Shown here: positions 47,301 to 59,300 of the stretch, piece after piece | Numbering within the stretch: position 1 is the stretch's first letter | How the letters are laid out: each line of letters begins with the position of its first letter | Assembly: GCA_035771165.1 (NCBI GenBank) | Contig: JAWNZC010000320.1 | Span: 496,001-560,000, forward strand | Length of the DNA: 64,000 bases | From: Paragorgia papillata | Lineage: Eukaryota > Cnidaria > Anthozoa > Scleralcyonacea > Coralliidae | Direction: 5' to 3' | The notes under the pieces: model-generated | What the model saw: the letters and a program-made list of their open reading frames with translations, nothing else | What the model was told of the DNA's origin: nothing | Databases searched by the model: none | Made by a program: the position numbers and the translations under genes

Positions 47301-50300
47301 TTTTGTGATGTCAAGGGATTCAAGTACTGCTTGGATTTCCTGGACAGTTAGAGTTACGTCGATCATAACGGGCTCCACTAGTTCACTGTTGGGGTCCTCC
47401 GGGAGGTTGTCAGATGTAAATACCGATGTGAAGTAGTTGTTGGACATATTAGCTATTTCTGCAGGGTTATCAGCGGTGGTTCTTGACGACTGGACGCCTT
47501 GATCAGCAGTTGTTGCACTTGCATTAACCATGGAAATAAGATCAGGACTGTTACGGGTTTTCGATTTCTGTTTCAGTACTGACCAAAAACGTTTTGGATT
47601 ATTCTCAAAGTGGTTTACGAGAACTAAAGAAATTCTCGCGGCTATCCCGTAGCATATACGTTTTACTTCTGCGCGCAGGTTTTTGAATTTCTCTTTTTGG
47701 TGATCAGTCGGAGAAGATTTCAATTTTTGACGGATGGTGTTCTTTTTCTTGATTATATTTAAGATGGTACCATTGATCCAAGGTATGGGGTTGTGTCCTT
47801 TTAATTTCTTGCATGGTATATGCTCAGAGACTGCCGCCAGAAAAACATCTTTCCAACTTTGCCAGTCATCATCTACATCTTCATGTTCTAAGACTGAGGA
47901 CATGTTTATTGCCGAGAGAGTAGTACGCAATTTTTGGAAATCTCCTTTTTTGTAATCGTATACCGATCTTCGACTTTTCGTTGGAGCTTTAATAAACGCA
48001 TTAAATTCGTAGTAGATGACACAATGGTCCGTAAAAACCGCAGCATTTTCAGGTGATAGTACCTCGGTTATCCTAACATGTTCTGGTACACTAGTGATTA
48101 TAAGGTCGAGGATGTTATTCCCGCGTGTAGGGGTACTGTTGAGTTGCGTCAAAAAGTGATCGTTTAATGTTTCGATGAAGGGAAGTTCTTTAGTGCCCGA
48201 TGCTCTAACAATATTGTTCCAAGAGATGTTCGGAAGATTGAAATCACCAGAAATGACCACGTTGTCGAATTGATTGCAAGCTTGGTTTAGGAAACTGTTA
48301 AATATATTAGGCCAGTTTGAGTCGGAATCCGGTGGGCGATAACACGAACAGAAAAGTATCTTCTGAGCCGAAGCCTTTGTAAGCTGCACCGAAACTATTT
48401 CTAGTTGTTGTAACCCCTCGGTTGTGTTGATTGTGGTTGGTAAATATTGATCCACTGATGTGAATGAAGTGTTCTTTACTGCGATCAGAACTCCACCAGC
48501 ACGTCGAGTATTTCGATCTTTCCGGTAAATGGTGTAACCGTCATGAAGTATTTCAGAGTTCGATATACTTTGATCCAGTCAAGTTTCATTTACGCAGACA
48601 ACATCAGAGTCATTTGCGCAAACTAGGTCCTGGAAGCACTGTAAGTTGGTAATTATTTTGTTTCCGGTGGTGGTTTTGTGGATACTTTTCAAACTTCGAG
48701 CGTTCATAACAACACATTTGATTCCACCTTTCGTACCACAGCAAAAAAATCACTTTCTTGTTTTAAGAAAAAAACAACTTGTTTTAAGAAAGTTTTTCTT
48801 AAAATAAGAAATTTCTTATTTGGGAGAATAGCAAGAAATTTTTTCTTACTAAGAAAATCTAAGAAAATTATTTCTTGGCACTACATAATATTGAGTTTTT
48901 CTTATTTTTATATCTAAAATAAATACACTGTAATGATATACGACACTGATTGATTAACTGATTAACTACATATAACTTTATAAGACCAATGTTCTGTAAT
49001 CAGAACCCAGAATGAATATAGAGACTGAATAAAGAAACACGAATCATAACATGGTGTCAGGCGGGAATAATATATAAACGAAGAAAGCGATATGAGCAAG
49101 TTAAATCCGCCCAAAGAATTGCGTTTCGATGGTAACCAGCTCAGCCAAAACTGGGAGCGCTGGAAAAAGGAATTCCAGTTCTTCATGACAGCTACGGAAT
49201 CCAACGACAAAGGTGAAGATGTAAAAACTTCGAGACTTCTCACAGTAATAGGAGAACGAGCGCGAGAGATCTACTACACGTTTACTTTCGTTGAAGAAGC
49301 AGATTCCATGAAGCTAGAACCAGTTATAGCAAAGTTTGACGAATACATGAATCCCAAGAAGAATATTCCATATCTTATATTCACGTTTTTCTCGTATAAC
49401 CAAAGCGATGGACAAAGCATTGACGACTACGTCACCGAACTGAAACTCAAAAGCAGTCACTGCGAATTTGGAACACTAGCAAGAAATTTTTTCTTACTAA
49501 GAAAATCTAAGAAAATTATTTTTAAAGAAAATTATTTTCTTGTTTTAAGAAAAAGAAATCTTAATCCAAGAAAAAAAAACTTATTTCAAGATATTTTTTT
49601 CTTAAAATAAGAAATTTCTTATTTGGGAGAATAGCAAGAAATTTTTTCTTACTAAGAAAATCTAAGAAAATTATTTCTTAAAATAAGAATAAAATTCAGT
49701 TTTTTTTCTTAACAAGAAAATATTTCTTGAAATAAGAACAAAATTTTCTTATTTTGAGAAAATAAACCAAATTGTTATAAGATTATTTTTTTATTGCAGT
49801 AGTTGTGGTCCAGGGTTAGTCACGATATCGCCGGATAAAATTTCAATGCCCAGGTGACAATTTGAAGAAGAAAGACAAATGTAGCCATGCTTAAACCAAA
49901 CTGATACTTGAGGAGAGTGGACTAATATCTTAACCCGTCGCTTGTTTTTTAGCAACCAGTTCGATATGTAAGGGTTATACATCCATACACGTCTTATTTG
50001 AAATTTGTCTGAAAAATGTTTTCTGTCAAGACATAATATCTTCACAGGCTGATTTCGAAGGTCGTCGTTAATTTGTTCTACAGTTATTTCATCTGGTATG
50101 CCGTATAGTTTATCGAAAGAAAGTTTTGTATCAAACTATTTTCATTAGTAAATTGGTGATGATCAGATGAAGTAAATGAAAATCCATTTAGATTCAAATT
50201 GTAACATGAGTTGTACGAGCAGGAGAAGATAACACGAAGTGAGCCAAAAATTATTAAAGTAAAGAAAAATTAACGATGACTGTTCTTTGGAAGGACATGG

Positions 50301-53300
50301 TCCACTGAAGTCTTCGGCGAGTTACAAAACGAAAGAGACGATAATTCAAATATTAAGCGGCCAGGTAAAGCAAAAATAGTATCAATAGAAAGAGGAGGTT
50401 GTAGCGTTCAATTTGATGTGAAGTATAACAATGTAGAGGCTTTGTAGAGCAAGAAAATTCAAAATTAGCTGTTGCTAGGTAACGTAAACACAGACGGTTA
50501 CTGCCAACGGTCAAATGAAAAAAAGATGAATAATTCAAAATTGACTATAGTGATGCAGATAAAATTTGGCGAAAATAGTTGTAATGACAAAACCAAAGTA
50601 CTGAAGAAGTTTTGGAGCACCAACTTTCAAATTGAAGACAATATGGAGAAATTAAGAATTCGCAAGTTTGTAAACAATGGAAGGCCAACGAACCAAAAAT
50701 AGGTCGTTGAATAATTCAAATTTCCCGCTGTGAGTGTGGATAAAACTTGGAGTAAAGAATAAGAATGGTAAAACCAAAGTACTGATAAAGTTACACGACG
50801 CTAGACGAAGAGAAACAATAGATATACTAAAAAATTCGAAATCTTGAAATTCGATGACGAGACAGGAACAAACGGCCAAATCAATAATCCAAAGTAAAAA
50901 CCACGGACGATGAAAAATCACTCCAAAAAGTATACCACACTGATCTCAATACTCTTAGTAATAAAAAATCCCAAAATAACATATAGGGAGACGTCAAGAA
51001 AAGACTATTTATCGTGAAATTAATTAAGAAGAAAGCAACAGCACCGTTGGCCTGAAACACGACATATATAATGGCGTAACTACTTTTTCTTTCTACTCCT
51101 AAGTAATGCGTGCATCGCACTATGAATGTCTAGAAACTTAACAAAATATGTAAACAGTAAAATGTTGATGTCTTGTCCATAGCAGCACTGTAGTAACTAA
51201 CGAGCTGGGAGCTTTGCTAAAAGTCAGTGACGTAGTCACGGAGCTATGTCGGGAAGCGACGGGAGCGAGACGATCGTTGCAAAGAATTGTTATTGTCGGT
51301 AGAGGCATGTTCCAGCTGTACGGGAATTGTTGGGTCGATCGATTGTGGAATCTCATTCGGTTGCTCAATTTCGGGAGGGTCTATGTTTGGTTGACATACT
51401 GAGTTATCCCCCATATCTGGTGGTACCGAGATTTCGACTGGTATAACTAACTGTTGAGATGGCGGCGAACTAGCTGGAAGAGTTAGTGGATCCTCTTCCT
51501 CGTCGGAAGTGGTGTGAGCATGACCTTGTCTTGAGTAGTTCTCGATGTTGAAGGGTACTTTGTAACACTCGTTGCGTTTAACTCGGTACGAAGTATTTCT
51601 TTACTGGGACCCGCGAAACTTCTTAATATTACACCAGTTTCCCTCGGTAGATACGACTAAATAGCGATCTCGTGCCTGTAACTTATTAAAGTAGGTCCCC
51701 CACCACTAGAGCTGGTGGTGGGATTACTTTGCCCAAGGGCGCCTTGGATCTTTCACTCTGGGGGTGATTGTTCTTCCTGTTCTCGTTCTGCTTGGCAATC
51801 AGCTCACGATCGTTGATTGGTAATTGATCATTTGTGAATTGGTCTCTCTGAGTCCACATTTCTCTTGCCGATAATCCGCGATTGCGGATACGCGCATTAA
51901 GTGTGGCAGTGGCAGCTGAGAGCGATAGCGAGGATACCGGGCCGTTTAATGGGTCTTGGCGGAGAAGCTCGTTCTCTAATTCCTGAACGGCCTTCTCGGC
52001 CACGGGATCCTTGTTAGTGTTCTTTACTCTGCCAATCTCTAGAGTAAGTCTGTGGTGTCGTAGAAGCTCGTCGTTGGCTAGAGCCTGAAACCCAGGGGCA
52101 GGTCTGTTCGGATAACGGCCAGAGGACCATCTAGTGGTCGTAACTCGATGCACAACTCGACTAGTGCATCGCGCAATGTCTGATAGCGTTCATCCTCAAG
52201 AAGGGTCGTGGCTGTAAATGACGTAACACATTCGCGTAAAACCAGAATAAGTTGACGGTTGCGTTTGATGACATCAGCGGCGAAAGAGATACCGACTGCG
52301 TCTGGTGGAACGGTGGTGGACTGCTCAATTCTGGTGTGAGGGGTCTGGCGTAGGGAGGCACAATGGTGACAGCCGATGGCAACGGACGATTGCCTTGTCC
52401 ATATCAAGAGCAAAGAGGTAGCGGTGTGCTGCCAACTTCAGCTGGTGAGAACTCGGGTGACTGAGCTGAATATGGAGTGAGCTTACGAGACCGTCTAGAA
52501 CTTGACGAGGGATAACAAAGCACTCTCGGGCAGGCAGGAGCGGATCATTACGTTTGACTACAAGAAGACCATCCTTGGCAATTGTTACTACGTTTAGCTA
52601 TCGTTTCACGTCTTTAACATTAGTGGTCTTCTTGGATGGGCGTGTCCCTTGTCTTAGGTGTGCTTGGGTTCGGCGTAAATCAGCACATTCTGACTGGATG
52701 GACAACCATGCCGCTCTACTCGTAAATGGTAGGTGAGCTTTACCGGACAAGATATCGCCGACTGTAGTACGAAGAATGGTCGAGGACTGAGCGTGATTGA
52801 CGAAATTACACACTTGGCAAGCCATGTCTTCGCAATCTGGGGGCGTTGCGGCTAGCGAAATCAGATGGGAGTATAGCTGCGCCGGCTACGTGTTGTACTG
52901 ACGCTTGGTAGCGGCTTACTGTAGACAGGACCGTGGAGACGCGAGGACTCGCCGAAAATTCTCCTCGACATAGCTTTTCATAAGCCTGCACGCAGGGCTT
53001 ACTATCAGTAAGAATGCATGCTTTTTTGAAGACTGGATGATGTATGCACTGTAAAAACTGACTGGTTGAAACAACTCATTTTTTTGGTTGCGACCAATAT
53101 GGAATGGTTATTACAACCAATTATTAATTGGTTCCAACCATTAAAAATGGTTATTTTAACCAAATAAAATTGGTTACAACCTTTACAAATTGGTTATTTT
53201 AACCAAATAAAATTGGTTACAACCTTTACAAATGGTTATTTTAACCAATTGTGAATTGGTTGAAATTGAGTTATTAAAACTACTTTGTCAACATAACCAT

Positions 53301-56300
53301 TCTAAATTGGTAGCGACCAATATGGAATGGTTATTTCAACCAATTAATAATTGGTTGACTAACACCATTCTAAATTGGTAGCGACCAATATGGAATGGTT
53401 ATTTCAACCAATTGTTAGTCAACCAATTATTAATTGGTTGAAATAACCATTCCATATTGGTCGCTACCAATTTAGAATGGTTATGTTGACAAAGTAATAA
53501 TCTTATAAAAAAAAAACACCTTTCAAAAAACACACCGTTCACACTAACACACCTTCTTAAGAATAAGACGAAAAACATAGCACATCTTTTGAAATAATTC
53601 GCTGTTCAAATAGAATACTTTCGGTAGTAATAACAAACGCTTTGGTATAGTAATAATAAAACGCATCTTTTAAATATAATACAACATTTGTTTAGCTTAA
53701 ATATCCCTACGTTTAAAACTTTATATCTATACCTAAATGTGCATGAAGTAATTCCGAATCAATATGTGTGTAATTTCGAAACAGAATATATAGCATATCA
53801 GAATTCAGAAAGAAAGGCTACAGGTAATAAAAATCCTGGCTAAATAGCGCCGTCACCAGTGCAGAGACCCCCTGGCTACATGCGCCTGGGTCCTGGGTAC
53901 GACACTGGCTAGACGATACCGCGCATGCTCCGCGCAGCTAGCGAGCGCGCATTGACACTTGGGATAGCGTCATCCCATCTGAAATGATCTGATCTCAGCG
54001 CGCCACGTTTGAAATTCATTTGTGATGGTGTTTTGAGATTCAAGCTACATAAACCCTTGGAAATAAGACTTTTTGTTTGCGAAGAGATCAGGAAGACAGT
54101 CTTCACTGATATAACATGTTCTTCTACGGAAAGATTTAACTAAAAGCCATGGAAATCGAGTTGAACCAAGAAAGTCCTAGAAGCTTCTCTCGCACGAGGC
54201 TACGAACGAGCAAGGTAAAGAGATTCAGTAATCGTTTGTTTTATATTGTCCTACTTATTGTAATGTGAAATTTTCTCTGGCTCTCGTTGTCAATTTTCCT
54301 GTTTGATTGTTCAATACATACCATTTTATACTGATCGAAGTTAGTGTAGTTGAAGTCAATGTTTATTATTAAAGTGATCATCTTTTGTCATCAACAATAT
54401 TTGGCTTAATCTCTTCTTGTCTTCTCAATTTTACAGTAATAGTCAATTGTAGTTCTTAACAAACTCTCAAATCATTCTTTCTTTTTTTACCATTCTTTAG
54501 CCACCGTTGCTTTCACGATAAGGATTTATCTTATGTAAAACTAAAGCATTCAGATTTTGAGGTAAAAGTTATTTGTGATTATGAAATATTAAATTGTTGG
54601 TATTAAACAGACTAACAGTAACTTAACTTATGTTTTGTGTGTGTTTGTTTGTTTGTTTGTTTGTTTGTTTGCTTATTCATTAATATATTATTTTCTCTTA
54701 TTTTCTAGTCCATAGGGAAGAGTTACCATGTTCAGTTGTGTTCAACCATTCCACTTGCTGTCTATATTGGTAAGTAAAATCCTTAAATAATACTGGTAGT
54801 TTATTTATTGATATAATGATCTATTCCAATAGGCATGTTTATATCTCAAAATACTATTAGCAGGTTATATATTGGTCTAATAATAAAGTTTAATATTGGT
54901 CTATATACTGTATATCAGTATCATGGATATGCTAAGAACACATATCAGTGATATCACACATCTGGATATTTTAGAAAGTTGACCGGTTTAATAAAATATA
55001 AGACTCAAACTGGTATAATGTCATACTAATAATACTGGTATAATTTTAGTGATATATAGATACTGCATATTCCTTATACATTACTGAACATCTCTATATT
55101 CTAATTGTGTTCAAAAATACAAGAATTCAGCTAGGAAAGTAGAATTTTCTGTCCAAATTGTTTGTTCGGTAACTGCAATCTTGTAGTTAGGAATTATGTA
55201 TGAGCATGTGACCTTTGGAGGGAATCTTACTCTTGACCCTTGGAAGCTAGTCAGCTAGTAGGTCATTATCACATCTGAGAGCCCATCTGTGATACAGTGT
55301 ATGATGGAAGATAGTCCCTAAATATACTTTCTTATTATAAAGTTTAATATTGACATTAATTCACACTCCAGCAGATGATTTTACTCTCTAAGGGGTGGTA
55401 GCAACGGTATTGGGTCAAGTGATTATTACTTATTCCTGCCTGAGCCAGCCAAAAATGTATCTTTTATTGTTTTACTAAGTTTATCAGCAGCTGATGATTC
55501 CTATTGCAGGCATCAATGGGTTAAATGGAATGAATATTAAAACAAACAAACAAACAAACAAACAAACAAACAAACAAACAAACAAACAAACAAACAAACA
55601 AACAAACAAAAATTACAACTGAACAAAATCAAAATTTTAACTTATAAATTGAAATTTTGAGTTTAAATATTTGAGTTACAGTTATTAAATATTATTTAAC
55701 AAATTGTTGAACTAATTTAAATTCTCATTTTACAGGACTGGACCAGTACACATTGAGTGATGCAAAAGCCGACTTCTCAATGAAAGAAAAGGATTGTTGA
55801 TCTTCAAGATGATTCCTCTGATGTTCCCTTGTGCCATTGCCGATTGGATTGTTGTTAAGTACACTTTGAAAATAACCAACATTCTAAATATCTCGTGTAG
55901 TATCCTAAATGCTGAATGATGTATTTTGGATATAGATGCAGAACCACGTACATTGTTAAGTTGTTAGTCTAGGAGTTTTAGCTATCAGTTAATATTTGGG
56001 AATTTGAACTGCCAAAAATGGTTTGCATATGACCATTTTCCTGTATACCATGTATATAATTAGTAGTTATTATAGTAAGTGACTGTATACATGTACTTTA
56101 ATGTCATCCTGATGTAAACACTCACAGTTCCTATGTTAATTAAAATATATTAAATATGTTGACAATGTTAAATGTTTTTAAAAATGTTTATTTTCTCTTA
56201 GTCATTGTGTTGAATGACATGTTTCAAGGTGTGTTATTATGCACACCTACATGTGTAAGATAACACATATCAGGGCATGTTGCATAGCATAGCACACCTT

Positions 56301-59300
56301 TGTATTAACACACCTATACGGTAACACATCTTAACATGTGTTAATATAATACACCAAGGTGTGTTAAATAACCAACTCTTAAGGTGTGTTAGAAAACGTA
56401 ACTTGAGGTGTGTTAAAATTTGGACAAAAAGGTGTGTTAATTATTTAACATACCTTTTTTTAGAGAGTGTTATTCTAATTTGTGGGTCCAACAAGATGGT
56501 GTGATCTCTGAGTTAGCATTTTTTTGGATAAAAGAAAGTTTCACTTGTACCAATTAGCTTTGACATATTCTGTCACAACCTTAATTATTTATTTAAATGT
56601 ATGTGAATTGTAGACAACGTTTCTTGCAAGTAAGCAGTGAGTAAAACATGCAAAACTGATACTTTTTCATGTTACTGGTATTTGTTATAGTTACTATTTC
56701 AACCAATTAAAAGTTGGTTGAATCTACCGTTTGAATTTCTCTTGACCAATTTTTATTGGTTACAACGACCAATATTTATTGGTTGTTTGGTAACAACCAT
56801 TGTTTATTGGTTAAAATGACGAATAAATTTTTGGTTATAATAACCAATGTTTTTAGGTTGAAATGACCAATATTGGTTGGTTAAAATAACCAATGTTTTT
56901 TTGGTTAAAATAACCAATAATATTGGTTGTTTCAACCTATAATATTGGTTGTTTCAACCAATAATATTGGTCATTTCTACCAAAACGATTTTGGTTGAAA
57001 CAACCCATTTTAAATTGGTTCTCTCAGACTCATCCAGGTAACCTTTTTTTTTTTGGTTGTTTCAACCAGTCAGTTTTTACAGTGTGGGCTGAAGTGTTTT
57101 GTTGCTGCGGCGATGGCTAGAGCCTCGACTTCGCAGAGCAGCCACGATGATTGATGGTTTCGTAACTTCGCGCTGAAGAACCCAGCAAGGTGAAGCTTCT
57201 CGGAGCGGGTTACATAAAAGGTTGCACCAATTCCAGGCTTTCTGACGGCACCGTCGGTTCATCCAGAGTTGGTCATCCGGTCTTGGCAGAGTTATTGAGC
57301 GGTTCGTTGAGAGTGCATCGTTCGCAGCGGTGAACGCATTATGTAACTCGTCAGTCCAGGTGATAGCTTCAGTGGAGGGACGTCCAGCGATGGCGTCGTC
57401 GAGTGGGGCTATTATGGCTGAACAACCAGGAATAACGCGGGCCAATACCTTATACGCGCCAATGAAGGACTTCATCCCCTTAACTTTCTCAGGTGGGACG
57501 TAAGATGTGAGAGTAGAAACTCGATGAGGGCTCGCGCTGAGGGTGCCTTGTGACCAGATCCGGCCTAAAATAGTTGTAGATTTCGAGTTGATTGTTGTTT
57601 TGGATGCAGATAGACGTAGGTTGTTCTTGTGTAGGGCGGATAAGACCTTGATCCAATTATGTAAAAGCTCTTCTGGGGTGTTACCGCCACAGTAAAGGTC
57701 GTCAGCAATCTTTGCGACCACGCCTTCTTGGAGGAGGTCTCCTAGGACTCGACACATTAGTTCTTCCAGCGCTGTTTCGGATCCTGGCATGCCCATAAGT
57801 GAGCGTACGTACACTCGTATTCCGCGAAACGGAGTGGCTACTCCAGAATATTTCATCGATTCGCGGGCCAAGGGAATCTGGTAGAAGGCGCTGGTAAGAT
57901 CTGTAGCAATTATGTGTTTCCATTGACCTATTTGCCTCAGAGTAGAGTCCACGTCCGGCATTAAAGAAGGCTGTGGTTTGCTGTACCGACCGACGTCAGC
58001 GAAGGCAGTGACTAGACGGGAGCCACCATTGGACTTCTTAACAAGGAATGACGGATTGGGGTATTCGACGGATATTCCGACGTCTTCAGGTCGTTTGAAG
58101 ACTCCTAGGTCTTCTAGCTGGTCAAATTTCTGCTGGAGCTCTACGAGTTTGTCTCGTGCGTATTGGGGTAATCGACCCTTACGTTGTGGAGGCTCGACAG
58201 GACCCATATTCACCTTGTTCTGAAAAGGGCTAGATGCACCGTTGTAACCCTCTATTTTTGGGTCGAACACGCTGTCGAATTGGTCGAGTGTGGCACGGAA
58301 CTTTGTGTAGATGTCAGGAGGTAAAAGATCTTCAGGATCAAGGTTTACACTGCTAGAAGGTTGAGACGATGCGTTTGTCTTCGGAGGCAGAGGTGGGGTA
58401 TCAGCAGGTTGCTTGCAATTTTGTGGGACAAAAACTGGGTTGATTTGGCAAAAGTGTTCATTGCGTTTCAGGTTGTGGGGTTGACTGGAGAGATTGGGAA
58501 TGCGAATCTAACCAGCAACACTGGAAACAATGCTCGGCGAGGGCCAAAGCTGAGAGATCTTGGCAGAGCGAACACTGGGGCATCGGTTCGCGGTTCAAGA
58601 GCGTATTCAGTATCAGAAGGAATGTCACATTGAAGTTCTACTTCTAAGAATTCTCCTGGCCAGATGGTGGTAGGTGTCGGGGGGGGGGGGGGGGGGGGGG
58701 GCTCGTAGGACTACAGCTAGTCGAACTGCCTTGTCGGCTGACTGTTTCTCCGAGGAACCGTATTGGTAAGTAGGACCATTTCCGATGATAACTTGTCGTC
58801 GAGCTGGTCTAACGGCTATGTCATTAGCTGCCATAAATGGTGTACCAGCTAAGATCTCGACATCTAGATTTTCCACAACTAGCCCTTCGAAGTGGAATTT
58901 CAGGTTATCCCTAGTGAATGATATATGTGTCTCACCCGTTACGTTTAGAGAAGAATGTCCGTCAGCTTGACGTGCCGATTGTGAGCTCACCTTGACTTCT
59001 ACACCTAGTCGCTTGGCAGTAGACCAGCGGATCATATTGCATGTAGCTCCACTATCAATCGTGATGCGAGCGGTATGGTGTTGGTGGAAGGTATCAAGGT
59101 AAGGGGACTGTCTCACTTGGACTAGACGAGCTGCCTGTGCCCGCAGGTCAGTTTCGGGGCTATTATCGTGATGGTTCTCAACAGATGAAGATGTATCTTC
59201 ATCTGTTTCAAAGATGGAGGCTATTTGTCACGCTTTAGCCATGTACTTTCGGTCTTTGTCCGGGAGATACTTGCATTCACTGAGAAAATGCTGGTCGGGG

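Larger units (their letters stand above)
45511..51063 (-). mobile_element. LINE inserted in the Gypsy 3' LTR
   Basis: The 3' end is a TAAAA-rich tail at 45,511-45,545. The ORF carries an N-terminal GDIVTNPGP motif, an AP-type endonuclease and an RT (CR1/L2/Jockey-like). The 5' UTR at 50,050-51,060 is made of repeats. LTR sequence CGCCATTATAT precedes it and TATAATGTTGATATTAG follows, so the target duplication is about TATA. It contains a 1,054-bp insertion at 48,743-49,796. Confidence 0.8.
53041..57087. mobile_element. 4-kb TIR element in the Gypsy RNase H
   Basis: The left end CACTGTAAAAACTGACTGG is exactly mirrored at the right end (57,087) over about 29 bp. Subterminal arrays of short palindromes TTGGTTATTTTAACCAA fill 53,080-53,490 and 56,690-57,060. 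Further in, ACACACC/GGTGTGTTAA-type repeats lie at 53,508-53,560 and 56,215-56,460. The interior contains a CpG-rich stretch and three exon-like blocks. Target duplication is probably 2 bp (CA/TG). Superfamily not identified. Confidence 0.85.
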
